Notes: generated by a model from the letters alone, not told the origin. DNA of 64,000 nucleotides from Pieris napi (GCF_905475465.1 NC_062246.1:2010001-2074000); one strand, 5' to 3'; shown: positions 41,731 through 54,560, counted from the stretch's first letter. Made by a program: numbers and translations.

Positions 41731-42044
41731 TTAATAATTGTCTAAATGGAAGTTAACAATAACATATTTTGTATTAAACCATAAAATATTAACTTATTTA
41801 ATAGTTAAATTCTAACAGCCTCTATATTTTTCTTAAATCAGAAATACTTAGATCGCCGAGGTCAAGTTACACAATTAACTTGGCTAATTACTTATTCAGT
41901 TAAAATTTAACTCGAAGGTTGTCTATGATTTATTATATACAATAAAGCAAAGGTTAAAAATAATATTTTTCCAAACACTAATTATTTATTCTAGGTATTT
42001 TGTAATTGCCTATGGTTCTATTACCTGTTAAAAAGTATCAGAGA

Positions 42045-42165
42045 AGCGAGCCGCAACCTTGAGGTCGTGTGTTCGAATCACGGCTGTATCACGAATGTTT
42101 TTTTTCTCTCCATGTGCGTAATTAAAATCCCTCGTACAGTGAAGGAAATCATCAGGCTGATCTGA
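42045..42165 (+). mobile_element. SINE family 2 head and partial body
   Basis: The B box is in gtgttcgaatcacggctg, followed by ccatgtgcgtaattaaa and cagtgaaggaaatcatcagg. It is truncated and runs into another repeat at about 42195. Confidence 0.5.
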
Positions 42166-42194
42166 TCTTTCCTATTAAAATGAAATTTTTAAAA

Positions 42195-42818
42195 ACTTAC
42201 TTAGAGTCCTTCAAGAAATGAGCGTACCAATCCTTGAAAGGCCGGCAACGCACTTGCGAGCCTTCTGGCAATGTGTGTCCATGGGCGGCAGTGTCACACA
42301 GCCTTCTGCCCGTTTTCCTCCTATTAAAGAACTGATGCAGCAATCTGAGCCCAGAACCATGATCATTGGTCATACAGTGCTGGTAAAAAATTATCCATTT
42401 ATTAAATCGTTATTTGACTTTGTCGCTGGTCGTGGTGGAACGTACGAGAAGCTTTTTGGACTAGCGCAAGATTTCAAATTGTTAACAGTCAACCTTTAGT
42501 AATTAAGAAACACCTGAAGATGATGATGTTGATGATATTAATTTATCCCTACTGGGAAAGACAAAGGACTTTAGTCTATACAGCCAGGTCTTGTTCTTGG
42601 TCATAATGTAATGTATTGTATTATATTGTATCTTTGTATCTTCTGTCAATCCGAAGTAGTGGAGGCCTGATGACCTGTAACACAGGTACTCTTACCTTTA
42701 TCAGGCATCAGTCACACACAGACTTGCTTTTTCCATTAACAGAAGTAAGAATATAATTGTCACTTGCCTATGTTCTAAGTTTAAGTTTTTGTGAGAAAAA
42801 TAAATAAATAAATAAAAA
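42195..42818 (+). mobile_element. LINE 3'-end sequences with (AAAT)n tail
   Basis: The block ccttgaaaggccggcaacgc, acttgcgagccttctggcaa and gtccatgggcggcagtgtca is a widespread lepidopteran retroposon motif. Downstream, gtggaggcctgatgacctgt and aataaataaataaataaaa (ending about 42818) look like a LINE 3' UTR and tail. They may be two adjacent insertions. The frame 42218-42499 is not a gene in my view. Confidence 0.45.
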
Positions 42819-43073
42819 AATAATTGGAGAAATTGGTAATTTTAAATGCCGAAGCCACGTCTTCATTATTCTCGGTCATAAGGCCTAAGCCACTTCTTCG
42901 ATGTTTTGAATTGGTCGAAGTCAAATCCATAAGCACTAATAGTAGAATCCAAATAAAAAATATTTATATTTCCAGGTGCTGAAACACCTGTAGAAGAATA
43001 TTTGACTTTGACAGATAATAGTGGAGTAAACAATAAAACACAAACGCAATGGCGCATTATCAAAAACATAGTT

Positions 43074-43279
43074 GCAGCTAAGTGAGGGGTACCGGGTTCG
43101 ATTCCCGGTTCGAGGGCAAGTTTTAATTTAATTTAAATTTGTTCTCGGCCTTTGGGAGGGTTGTGCGGTACCGGGCGAGTGCCTAAACCGTACATGGAGG
43201 TCGAATTTCTAAAGACAAGCACGAATTATAAAAAATCCTATACTTGACGCTGGCACAAATCGTGCCAGAGCCATAAAAA
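43074..43279 (+). mobile_element. tRNA-derived SINE (family 3) with target duplication
   Basis: A B box (gggttcgattcccggttcg) sits near 43092, with a distinct body (ttctcggcctttgggagggt, gtaccgggcgagtgcctaaa) and an A-run at 43275-43284. The flanking repeat aaaaacatagtt is at 43062-43073 and about 43280-43291. The A-box half of the tRNA head is missing or decayed. Confidence 0.7.
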
Positions 43280-43511
43280 AAAAACATAGTTATTGACAGA
43301 CGCAACTATGAATTTCTGTGTGACCAATCAAACGAAACCTGTCAACTCTATGTGACCACTATCATAAAAAAATAATTTACCTATTGCACTATTTTAACTA
43401 AAGGACTCATCTCTTTTCACTACAGAGTAAACACAATATCAGAAAGAAATTTAAATAGTGTAAGTAAGTATAAGTCTTTGATTTTTTAGATTTTTACATT
43501 GCTCTTACGTA

Positions 43512-43775
43512 AAAAAAATAGATCAGTGGCGCTACAACCTTTTTAGGTCTGAACCTCAGATTTCTGTATCTGTTTCATGATCATTTGTCAATGTAATAGG
43601 CAAGTGATATCTGTGCCTGACAGACACCATCGACTTTTTGGGTCTACGGCAAGCCGGTTTCCTCACGATGTTTTCCTTCACCGTTTGAGCGAATGTTAAA
43701 TGCGCACATAGAAAGAAAGTTCATTGGTGCACAGCTGGGGCTCGAAATACGACCTCAGGGATGAGACTGCCTTAA
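43512..43775 (-). mobile_element. SINE family 2, nearly complete
   Basis: The A-run is seen as aaaaaaaata on the left, then gatcagtggcgctacaacct, body blocks (atgatcatttgtcaatgtaa, acgatgttttccttcaccgt), and the head (gctcgaaatacgacctcagg) on the minus strand. Confidence 0.75.
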
Positions 43776-44417
43776 AATCGCTCAGTTGTGGAACCAAAAT
43801 GTGCTAAAATAAAGACTATCTACTACTACACTACGTTAGTAGTTTCGACTTCATATAAATTATGTACTTACACACTAATGCTATTGTGTTCGGAAGTGAC
43901 CCTGCAGCTGTTTAGCTGGCATATTTTTTTCGTGGCAATGGAATGCAAGGCTTGGCCAGTCACGAAATGGCACAGATGATAATTTTAATATGCTTAGAAA
44001 TTCAGGGCCGGATTAATAGGAGATTTTCTGTAAACGAAAAGCAAATTAGTCGCAACTATGACACTAACGTTAATAAACTTTTCCTACGCTAGGCCTATGT
44101 GCAACTTTCAATCTCAGCCGGGGCCTTTGGAACAGACAGTGATGAGACTGATCGAGAATCCTGTCTTTAGGTTGGAGTGACAGTACACCAGTGTTTATGC
44201 CATCCATATCTGGAAGCAACGAAACTTCAAATACTATATCTTTGGTATGTCGATAAGATATGAAAAATAGGACTTTAAGATTTACTAATTGGCAAGCAGT
44301 TCGTGAAAAATTTGAAGTTTTTGTTGAAATATTAAAAATTTAAGTCAAAAGAAAGATACTTGGTGATATGTTTTTTTACCCCTACATAGTAGCCTAACAG
44401 ACATGCCATCAGGCAGT

Positions 44418-44525
44418 TCTGTGGCCGACAAGCTAGGCAGCAGAGGAGTATCAAATCCTATAAAAGACCTTTATTTGCTTTAAAGGCTTGGCTTCTACCG
44501 TCGTGCCCGGGCGACAACTAATCCG
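44418..44525. repeat. Dispersed repeat, copy 1 of a direct pair
   Basis: tgtggccgacaagctag ... aaaggcttggcttctac ... cgtgcccgggcgacaactaa aligns with about 47936-48034. It may be part of the nuclease-LINE group that follows immediately. Confidence 0.45.
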
Positions 44526-44529
44526 GAAA

Positions 44530-44870
44530 TATAACTTATATAACATCGATTTTGTTCCCTTAGGAGTAGAGACTCTTTTGCCGTGGTGTTCAAGTGCACA
44601 GGCGCTAATTTAAGATTTAAGTTGGCGCATGGTAGATAGTACTGGTGACCCCAGAGCTGGTGCTTTCCTTGGTCAACGAATAAGTATCGCAATACAGCGA
44701 GGAAATGCTTCCAGCGTTAAAAGTACACTGCCACAGGGACCAAACTTTTTACATTTGTTTTAATTTTCTGTTTAATTATTTCTATTATTACTATGTAGAT
44801 TAAGAAAACTATTGTAAATACTGTATATTTGATTGTTATGTTTAGGTTTTAATAAACGATTATCTTTAAA
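44530..44870 (+). pseudogene. Nuclease-LINE 3' end, relic
   Basis: It reads IDFVPLGVETL, then after indels STGDPRAGAF, LGQRISIAIQRGNAS and STLPQGPNF, matching the C-terminal tail of the ORF at 7700-10053. It is followed by a 3' UTR with taataaacgat. Frame breaks are present. Confidence 0.65.
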
Positions 44871-45094
44871 ATAACTTATATCTTAGTGATATTAGAATTG
44901 CCTTGAAATTATTAATGACCCGAAATCCCTGAATACCTCTCTGTGTAGAACATTAAGAGTCTAGACTTTGAAACCAAAGGTCAGTTGTAAGCTTAGGTCA
45001 TTCCGCGTGGGCTGACTGCCTACGAATTTTAAGCTTTTTATTATCTTGTTTTATTAAATTTAGAATGGAAATAATTTCGTAGAGTCGGGTCGGT

Positions 45095-45480
45095 ATCATT
45101 TAAAATAAAAAGGGTGCGTGTACTTATGTACGCGCGTAAGAAGTTATACTTCTTTGGCATTATTAATACATAATAGTTTTTTATTGCATACAAATAATAA
45201 ATTACAATTAAATAATCAAAGACTGGAAAAGGAGTCATTATAGTCAATAAAGTTCAGTTTACATTTGAAAAATTAAATAAAAAAATATTTATTATTATTC
45301 TCTTACATTAAGTGTAACATAAATTCTATTATTATTCGAATGTTGTTTTTAAATTATGTCCAATGCCGTAGCATCTTCCGTGGGCAACTTCATTCTGTTA
45401 ATTTTGTGTCACGGTGCGCGCATCGTAAAATTTCACTCTCATCAATTTTTCATAACGCGCCTAAAGAAGTATAACTTCAA
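45095..45480 (+). repeat. Interspersed repeat family E, copy 1
   Basis: It begins gtgcgtgtacttatgtacgc and gcgtaagaagttatacttct, and ends cataacgcgcctaaagaagt and ataacttc. Both borders carry the near-palindrome gaagt-ata-acttc. It is related in plan to family D, and a copy is at 62225-62535. Class unknown. Confidence 0.55.
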
Positions 45481-45487
45481 AAACTGG

Positions 45488-45850
45488 GGCGGCCGCAGAG
45501 CAGGCTGGAAATAATAAGGTGCTCAAATATAAGTCTTTCCTCCAACTTCGATTTTGTTCCCTTTGGAGTTGAGACTGTTCTGCAGTGGAGTTCAGGCAGT
45601 AATTAATGATTAAAGGTAGCGCCTGGTAGATTGTTCCGGTGACCCCAGAGCTGGTGCTTTCCTCGCTCAACGAATGAGTATCGTAATACAGCGAGGAAAT
45701 GCTGCCAGCGTTAAAGGTACACTGCCAGTGGGACCAAACTTTTTAAATTTGTTTTATTAATTTTTTAATAGTTATTACTGTGTAGGTTGAGAACATTGTA
45801 AATATTGTATATATAACTGTTATGTTTAGTTATTAATAAACGATATATTT
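45488..45850 (+). pseudogene. Nuclease-LINE 3' end, relic
   Basis: It reads FDFVPFGVET, then with breaks QRMSIVIQRGNAASVKGTLP, followed by the UTR (taggttgagaacattgtaaa, ttaataaacgata). It is the same subfamily as 44530. Confidence 0.65.
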
Positions 45851-46257
45851 ATTAAAGTCTAGGAGATATTAATGTACAATTTTGTTTGTCTTTGCTACTC
45901 GTATATCGTAATATATTCTGTAATCTCAGCCCTACTTATATAAAAAACGATGGTATTTCGTCCCATCCGGTCCGGATACTGACTTAAATAGGTATAAAAT
46001 TAAAATATTCTCTCATCAGACATTTGAGAGTATACATAATACTGTGGAGTAAATTATGATTTGTTTTCAATAGATAGCATTTTATATAAAAAAGTAGTGC
46101 GTTTTCACGAATAAACGAGTTACTAAAATACACACATTAAAAATGGCGTTAGCATACATTATAATACAGATACCGAAAAAACTATATTTTTTTTAGAAAC
46201 AACAGATGAACATAGTAATAATTAAATGCTAATAAATAGCAAACTAAAACAAATTTA

Positions 46258-46470
46258 AAAAGTTCCCCGTGGCAATGTACATGTAGCATTTCTTCGCTGT
46301 AATGCAATAGTCATTCAAGCGAGGAAGGCACCAGTTCTGGGGTCACCGGTTCTATCTATTAGGTGCGTCAGTGCCTCTACTCCAAAGGGAACAATATTAC
46401 AGTTGAAGGAAAGACTCTTATATTTTAACTCTGCTGCTGCACCAGCTTTTGTGCTTGTCCGAAGGAGGTA
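46258..46470 (-). pseudogene. Nuclease-LINE 3' end, relic, inverted
   Basis: The complement reads AAAELKYKSL-like and VPFGVEALTHLI-like segments, then the gtgaccccagaactggtgcc and gaatgactattgcattacag blocks shared with 44530 and 45488. It is broken by indels. Confidence 0.55.
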
Positions 46471-46513
46471 AAACGGGGCTAACGTATCTACACAAATAGC
46501 ATATATATATTAC

Positions 46514-46965
46514 GATGGCAAGAGACCGGACGGTATGAGTTTGATTCCATGGAAGATGGGTCGGGTACTGGTATGGGATGCAACCTGTTCAGACACGCTG
46601 GCCCCTTCCCATCTACATGGAACCAACTACAGAGCTGGTGCGGCTTGTGAAGCGGCTGAAAAAATTAAAGCATGCAAATACAGGGGTCTAGGCTCAGAAT
46701 ATGATTTTGTCCCATTCGGTGTCGAGACCCTTGGTCTGTGGGGTCCTAGCGCTTTAAGGCTTTTTAAAGAAATTTCAAAAAGGTTAGTCGACATCACAGG
46801 AGACCGAAGATCTGGCAGCTACCTCGGACAAAGAATTAGTCTAGCTATTCAAAGGGGGAACGCTGCCAGTATCTTCGGAACCTTGCCTAAAGGGACTCCT
46901 TTTAATGATACATTTTAGTTTATGTTTAGTTATTTATTTCAATGTATATTATTTTATTTTTATGT
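46514..46965 (+). pseudogene. Nuclease-LINE C-terminal coding and 3' UTR, 5'-truncated
   Basis: It starts at KRPDGMSLIPWKMGRVLVWD (the nuclease motif) and stays open to the stop at 46916-46918, ending GTLPKGTPFNDTF. It is nearly identical to the copy at 7700-8100, except that it keeps the base missing there near 8010. It therefore shows the undisturbed C-terminus (SEYDFVPFGVETLG ... QRISLAIQRGNAAS). Everything upstream is absent, so it cannot function alone. Confidence 0.75.
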
Positions 46966-47241
46966 TTAATTCGTTCCTAACGTAATAAAGTTAATAGCAT
47001 CCTATACCAAAGCGTTCTCGTAATAATGAGTTCGTAAGATTTGTATGTTAACTTTGATGTCTTTGTGTAGCACTATAAAATATAGTAAGTAGAAAGTACT
47101 CTTTCCTGTAAAGTTCATGCCAAAAAGACATATGCATTTACATTTTGCTGTTCAGGTCTAAGGAAGGGTGACTCCCATAACTCCTTTCTTCCTCACTTGG
47201 GCCGCGAAGAGTAATTTTAGCTTAGCTTTTCTTGAGGAATG

Positions 47242-47532
47242 AGCAGTGTTGGTATAGTGGCTTCAACGTGCGACTCTCATCCTTGAGGTCGTAGGTTCGA
47301 TCCCTGTCTGTGCACCAATGGACTTTCTTTCTATGTGCGCATTTAACATTCGCTCGAACGGTGAAGGAAAACATCGTAAGGAAACCGACATGTCTTAGTT
47401 CTAAAAAGTCGACGGCGTGTGTCAGGCACTGGAGGCTGATCACCTACTTGCTTATTAGATCGAAAAATTATCATGAAACAGATTCAGAAATCTGAGGCCC
47501 AGACCTAAAGAGTTGTAGCGCCACTGATTTTT
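47242..47532 (+). mobile_element. SINE family 2, full length with 15-bp target duplication
   Basis: The repeat ttttcttgaggaatg is at 47227-47241 and 47533-47547. The tRNA-like head has an A-box region (ttggtatagtggcttcaac) and a B box (ggttcgatccctg). The body follows, and the 3' end is gttgtagcgccactgatttt. This is the best reference copy of the family in the window. Confidence 0.85.
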
Positions 47533-47935
47533 TTTTCTTGAGGAATGTTGAATGTGGAATTGTTTAATATTTTAACGGCTGAGTTTGGTTTCGTTGTATC
47601 GGTTGGATAGCTTAAAGCAAATATGAGCTAGATTAAGCATACTTTGTCAGCTGGGTGACCTTAGGCATTACGCATCTATACGGATGTAGAGTATAAGAGC
47701 TGGTGTAAAATAAACCTTGTACCTTTTCGATTTTTTTTTTATGGATGACACAGGAGAGAAGTTTTATTCCTTATTTTCTTAGTGATATTCTAAAAGGCTC
47801 AAGACGAAACTAATACGACTTTTACGTTTTCTTCATTGATAATATTTTCTATTAAGACAAGTTTTTTATTTTATATATAGGGGTACTATACATATATAAG
47901 CTATATAGTAACTTATTAGCCGATCTGTGTGTAGC

Positions 47936-48180
47936 TGTGGCCGACGGGAGTGTCAAATTTCCTAAAAAGGGACTTCATTTACTTAAAATGCTTGGCGCCT
48001 CTCGCCGGGCCCGGGCGACAACTACTCCAGGAATAACCTCATGATATTTATGGGCAAGTCGGACGGAGCCCGCGTTACCTCTTGTGCTATTAATTGTATT
48101 TGACAATGTTATGGTAGAATTTTTCCAGCTGCGATCTGTGCTCAAGCAACATGTTGGATACCGGGATACCCTCATGCCAG
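47936..48180. repeat. Dispersed repeat, copy 2 of a direct pair, plus adjoining fragment
   Basis: tgtggccgacgggag ... aaatgcttggcgcctctcgc ... gcccgggcgacaactact matches 44418-44525. The adjoining part to 48180 shares blocks with 27945-28138. Class unknown. Confidence 0.4.
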
Positions 48181-48199
48181 TCTAGAGCTCCAGATCGCA

Positions 48200-51100
48200 C
48201 CTGGCTCTTCCGAAAGTAGGACAGTCTATTCTTGGGTTTAAGACAATTCTATTTTCTCACAATGCAACCCTTCACTATAACTGCAAGTGGCCATTGCGCA
48301 CATAAAAAAAACATTAATGGGGATTACGCATAGATAAGACCTAAGCTTAGATTGATTGATTAAACTTAACCCAGTTTGAAAGACCACTCGCAAATATCTA
48401 GTGGTCATAGAATTTTGGACAGGTGTGGTAGCTAACTTGTCTGAGTATTACTGCTCGCTCTTAGACTATTTACAACGGCCAGCGGCCGCGGAGGCGTACA
48501 ATGATGTCACTCTAACGGATTTCAAAACCTGTTACCTTCAAAAGCCTTCGTATTTTCAGGTTTTAACTCAAATATTTTTATTTTGAGTTTATTTCTCTAA
48601 CTTGTCACGTATGAAATAAAAAAATGGTGGTAATATAGTATAGCGCCTAAGGTGAATTAACCTAACCATTAATAATAAATAATCTTCTCACCACTATTAT
48701 TTTAAAACAATAAAAGACATCAAACAACTTTAAATTAAATTCATATCGAAATTGCTTAAAACCTCAATTGGCTTTGAAATTTAATAAGAAGAAACCATCT
48801 AGTGAAAAGTGTCCTCTTTGGTTGAATAATATAACATTTTGTTTAATCAACTGCCATCTTACGGCAAGTAGCTAAATGAAAAAAGGTAATTTTAATTGTG
48901 ACAGTAGAGGTCTCTATCCACTAGTTTCAGTGAAGTTTGCAAATCCGCGATGCGCATGTCAAAACTCAAATATGCAAAATGTCATTCTATCTTTATTTCA
49001 TTCACATTTCACTTAATTTTATTTTGTGAAACCATGAAAACGTTTTGATTTTGTGGGAAATTGCAAAAAAACATTAAACTTTGTGGCCGCGGGCATGTGC
49101 GTGCCTCTGCCGCGGACTTAAACCATTTAGTTTTAAAAAAGTCTTGGTTGTGTTTTGGTTTTAAATTTCTTCAACAAAAAAATTCTGAGGTTTTCCTTAA
49201 ATTTTTCCCAAATTGTGTTCATAATGGCACTTTTCTGTTTTTTCTTTCGAAGTGAAGCATTTACATAATGTGACTCGATTTCCTGTGGTGTTTGGTAGTT
49301 AATTTTCTATTTTGGACACAAATTTGGTCTAAAATTATACCTGAGTGCTATATCGTCAGGAAGGCGCTCAAATTGCGTAAGTACTCTTTAATTATTTATA
49401 AATTATTTTACAGTTCAGTCTAATTAAATATAAATAGCATTATCAGCTTTCATATTTAATAAGTTTAAATATTCTGAAATAAATGAAAAAAATAGTTTGT
49501 ACACTCACAACTAGTAAATAGCGACAAAATTTTGTTGTTAGGCGGTAAATATTATAACAATACCTACATTATGCACAAAAATTTTACTTGCATAGGTTTT
49601 ACTGTAATGTTTTTTAGAATTGTTTTATAAAACCTAAATTATTATTTATAGTAAGTTTAAGGTGTTATATTTTGGATTGGCAAATATCAATGTTTATTAA
49701 ATTTTATTGGTTTTAAACAAAAAATATTTATATACTTATAATAAAAAGTCTAACAAGAAATAGGATCTTTGTGCTACCCTCATATTTATCTGTGAAGTCC
49801 TGTTATAAAACTGCAGTAAATTTTAATTTTTTATCAATTATCATTCAATAGTAAACTAGCTAACTAATCCATTCTCATTAGTTAGTTAATTAAAAAGGCT
49901 CATTAGATTAATTTATGCTATTATCACATTTTAACATAGTACACTATTTTTACATAACCATTATAGCCCCACTAAATATTCCTTCAAATACATAAACCAC
50001 TTTTGTTGATTTTATCATAATTAACAGTTAACATTTGAGAAAACAATGTGCAAAATATTAATAAAGTAATATTTTTGTACAGAGCTGTTATGCTGTACAG
50101 TAAAGCCAGAGGTTTTATCACAAGACTAAAAAAAATATAAAAAAATGTTAAACTTAATATTTAATATATGTATGTTTTCATAGAAAATATCTTTGGTGGT
50201 ATTTAGTTATGTACACATGACACACTGCATAGAGAGACATGGGTTTAGTTCTCTACTATACAATTATTTTCTTCTTCAGCTTCCACCGAAGGTTGATCAC
50301 AAAGTTGCTTTAAAAATCAGTGACAGAAATATGTCACAATTGGTCTGCCCTATACCACTCAGGACCTTAAATATGTAATTTTAGTCTAGCCTTTATCTCA
50401 TTAACACTTAAATGACATTCTAATGTAAACTTGGAATAAAACCATTAAAATCATATTATGTTAAACCGATTTATGCTTTCAAGCATGGCGTCATTATTCA
50501 TGTTTAGTCGGAAGTTATAGGAAATAATGTCAAGGTCAAATCACTCACAATGGGGTTGATTGTGGGTTGATTCATAGTTTGGTAAGAATTTACTGGACTA
50601 TATTGTATATGTTCTGTGATGTAAAACAGAACACGCCTACAGTATGAAAGAAACTCTTTGTTAGTCTTTTCTTAATTTTTAGTATTTCCTGTTTTGCTTT
50701 ATACACTCAACTGCATCTTACTAAATATACTTTTAAATACCTGTATGTATACTAATAAATACTATTCAAAATAAAATTACAAAAATATTTGTTAGGTATT
50801 TTGTGTCTTGATTAGATTAAAAAATAAGTTATAAACCCATAAATTTATATTTTTTAGGTATCTCATAAAGTTTGCTGCATGTTCATCAAAATTTTAACAC
50901 ATTCAATTCCTTAGAGTATACACCTTTGTAATATGCAGTTATTGTTTTTTTTATTTATATTCCATATTAAGCAGTAAGTTTACAACAATTTAAAATTGTG
51001 TAATAAATATGTGACCTTGTGTATATTGGCTTCTTCGTCAGTATACAACTCAGCCATGTATATAGTAATTGTTGTATTGTTCAAATAAAGAAAGATGAAT

Positions 51101-51457
51101 AACAATGCTCTGCAAAATGTTAGTATTAAAACACCAGTAAAACAAATTACTGTGTCAAGGTCAATTGATTTCTTATCAAAGTTTCAGGAACAACATTTAT
51201 TTTTTAAGGGAACTTGTTTGAACAATATGAACTTTTAAAAGTTACATTTAAACCCACTTCCCCATTCCCAAAGTGAACTTTCATGCTCTGGATGCAGTAT
51301 CTATTAAGATAGATATAAATATAGTAATTTTTTGTGATGCTACATTATATAAATAGATTTAAAAAACTGTAAAATTATGGATTAAATGTTATATTTGTAT
51401 TGTGGCAATTCTAAAGATCTTAGACTATATTTACTTATACCAGTTTTATGTCAAATA
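48200..51457. other. AT-rich intergenic region
   Basis: No recognisable exon or transposon terminus. Open frames at 48401-48586, 49061-49255 and 50193-50378 show no motif, splice context or codon pattern that supports a gene. Confidence 0.45.
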
Positions 51458-51678
51458 CTAGTGGACCTGACAGACGTTGTCCTGCATGATATTTCAAGCA
51501 ATTAGTAAAGCAAAGTATGAAAGTACCGACTGCAGCGCCATCTGGCGGGCTGATTTGTGAATCTAAACCATTCCCAGATCCCCTTGAACACACACAAAAA
51601 ATTTCATCAAAATCGGTCCAGTCGTTTGAGAGAAGTTCAGTGACATACACACTCACAGAAGAATTATATATATAAAGA
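51458..51678 (-). mobile_element. Non-autonomous Helitron (family B), copy 1, 221 bp
   Basis: On the minus strand it runs A|TCTTTATATATATAATTC ... CTAG|T. It differs from 62896-63116 at two positions only (near 51468 and 51542). No ORF: the short frames seen in both copies are shared only because the sequence is. Confidence 0.85.
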
Positions 51679-53028
51679 TAAATTTTTTCTAACTTTTATA
51701 TCTTAAACTATTTTGGAAATAGATGTCTATATTACCCAAATATAATGAAGCCTTTTAATTGTTAAAGTATTTTTAAAATTCGTCAAGTAGTTTTAAGTTA
51801 AGTCGAAGTCGGGAGTTCGAAACTAGCTGGAGGCGGCGGCTATAAATTCGTGTGTTCGTCGAATTTATAGTTTTTTTTATAGCTGTTGTTAGGTTTATCT
51901 AAAACGTTGAATGAATGGAAAATACGTAAATGTTAATTTTAACGTGAGCTTGAAAGCGAATGTTATGTGCAAAAGACGTCAATGAGTTAAACACAGGAAA
52001 ATTACAGCTTGCTCTCGTAAAACAATTTGGAATTGTATGATTGTGCCGGACTTATAGGGAATTATAGAATCTAGGGATTTTCATGACCCTTTTGTTGTCG
52101 TGGCTGGGGTGGCTACTAACCCAAGCAAGACGAGCCTGAAGTGGGTGGGCTCTCCTAGCTATATGAACAAAGTATTCTACTTTCTGATCTATTTTCCTCT
52201 ATCACGTAAGATTACAGGAATCTTGTATACGTTTTAAATTTTTAGAACAATAACTTTGTTTTGATAGTAACAAATATATATATGTAATTTAATGTATTTA
52301 AGAAATTTAAAAGGGTTTTATAATCACACATGATCGCAGATGTTTAAATTACAAAATTAAAACTGTGATGGTGACGTGCATTTGGCATAATAATTAATTT
52401 CTCATGAAATTTGTCATTTTGTTAATAAGAATAAAGTTCTTTAAATATTACAGTTACATCACTGTCGTATCAAAGTCAATGTTAAGGGTTGGGTGATGAT
52501 GGATTGAGTTATCGATAAATTGTGTGCGATTGTCACGGATTATCTTCTATCGTCTTAATTATGTTTATAGTTACGTCAGTGTTAATTACGAGATGTTTAG
52601 ATTCAATTGCGCATTCAAACATTAGCATTCAAAAATAACATTTCTACGTTTTTTTGGTTTAAATTTGTTCTACGTAGTATGTATGTAGTCTTAAATTAAT
52701 TCACACAATACAACGACTATTTAAAAAAAGGTTCAAATACCGGTCAGGCAAATTTTAGAGTCAATTTAAAACTTGTAGAATAAGCCCTCTGGACCTGTGC
52801 TATCGCTAGTATTGCATATTAGTAATAGCTTACGTCATCATAAATTAATATTCGTTGCATTGAGATGTTCCTGGCGCCAGTCAATGTCAGGGATGAGCTA
52901 AAGGTGGGAATCGTGACTGGTATATTATAGTTTGTTGGTATATATATATTTCTTGTAGAATGAGAATGTAGCAGGAATCAGCGGATTTCGCGATGGATAT
53001 ATGAGTATTTTTTTTTTCATAGCCATTT
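51679..53028. other. AT-rich intergenic stretch, nothing recognised
   Basis: No exon or repeat terminus. A B-box-like gggagttcgaaactagc at about 51811 is not accompanied by a tRNA fold. Confidence 0.4.
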
Positions 53029-53263
53029 TAGTAAACAATAGAAGACAATTTATCGACGTATATCCCTGAGGTCGTGGGTTCGATCCCCGGCTGTGCACCA
53101 ATGGATTTTTTTCTATGTGCGCATTTAACATTCGCTCGAACCGTGAAGGAAAGCATCGTCAGGAAACCGCCTTGCATTAGACCCAAACATCTGTTCAAAT
53201 TTCTGTATCTACAGAAATTTGAGGCCCAGACCTAAAAAGGTTGTAACACCACTGATTTACTTT
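53029..53263 (+). mobile_element. SINE family 2, head decayed
   Basis: It contains cctgaggtcgtgggttcgat (B box), the body blocks acattcgctcgaaccgtgaa and ggcccagacctaaaaaggtt, and the end caccactgattta. The flanks ttttcatagccattt and ttttcatagctac are a likely diverged target duplication. Confidence 0.7.
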
Positions 53264-54360
53264 TTTATTTTCATAGCTACCTTTATGACAGTTTCGCCAT
53301 ATATACCTCAATACTACACGAATACTATTCTATTAGAACGCTGTGCAAGTATAGTTAACACTGTTTACCGCTCGCAACTTCTGGTTAAGATTATTTGCGA
53401 CCTCTTTAACAATTGGTAGTACTCAAAACCATAATGAATTACTTATTTACTATTTATTGGTGAACCGTTTGAAAATCCTTTTGGTAGTTCATCGTGTTTA
53501 TACTCTTTATTAATACGAAATGCTGGTGTTTTCATAAAAATATTACCATTCGTTTTACGCATTGTTCTAGGTTCATTCTTAAAACACATTATCAAACCGT
53601 TGCATATAACCACGGGTCGATTGATCTATTTTACCTACTATCTGAAATAGCTGCAACGGAAAAGGTGATTTTATCGATTTCTCAGGCTACCTAATTTCTA
53701 ATTATAAATCCACTATATCAGGTCGCGACGTCTGGGTAGGATAGTAGAACATAGGTTTGATATTGATATACGCGACTACAATTAAATAAATGTTTTTTTT
53801 GAACGGATACACGATCTATTCTATAAAAATAAAAATAAATCGCAAAATATATAGCAAAGCTCAAAACTTGAATATGGCTGGACCAATTCGACTTGTAGTT
53901 ATTTTTATGGATTAAGAGAAATCGGAAAAAATTGACGGTAGAACCTAAAAGCCACTTTTCTTTTTCTGTAATTCTGACCTTGGACTCTACATAAGCAAAA
54001 TGTTATATTTGTTGGTATGTAGCTACTAAAAAGGTAGGCTTAGTAAAATCATATTAAGGCGAAATGAAGTTCGCGTAGGCACTTGTTTGTAAAACTGAAA
54101 AATATATTTGGATTTCCTATTATAAGTGTTGGACAACATACAAGTAAATAGATAAATTTTAAGCTATAATAATTATAAAACAACTTAATGCAGATCTAGA
54201 ATCACTTATAAGCAATTATTACCGCGTTGCAGTTTTTATGCGGGTAGGTACTATTTAAATTTTGAAAATACCAACTAGTGGGAGTGTCATACTGCATTAG
54301 CAGCCGAATGAGCCGATACGATCGGGGAAATGTCACTTTCCCACTGAAAACTACAGAGAA
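53264..54360. other. AT-rich intergenic stretch, nothing recognised
   Basis: No gene or repeat terminus was noticed. Confidence 0.4.
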
Positions 54361-54560
54361 TTGGCTCACACAGGTGTTTCGTTTAATGTGTGTGGGACTC
54401 CAGGAAGCTCACCACCTCCTCTCCGAATCATGGCAGCGTTAAAAGAGTATACTCCTCTCTCAAATCCCGGCAACTCACCCACTAAAATTGGTGTCCAATG
54501 GACATGGGATGCGATTACTGCCGGGCGGCTTCTGGGCGTCCCGTAAGTTAATAAAAAAAA
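54361..54560 (+). mobile_element. Probable LINE 3'-UTR fragment
   Basis: A GC-richer block (ctccaggaagctcaccacct, aactcacccactaaaattgg, gggcggcttctgggcgtccc) ends in taataaaaaaaa. It has the look of a retroposon 3' end, but I could not match it to another copy in the window. The open frames on both strands are not supported as genes. Confidence 0.3.

Noticed and set aside
48900..49260. A possible promoter and first exon, from the mixed composition and the 64-codon frame at 49061.
   Set aside because: There is no splice donor in phase, no recognisable peptide, and no downstream exon.
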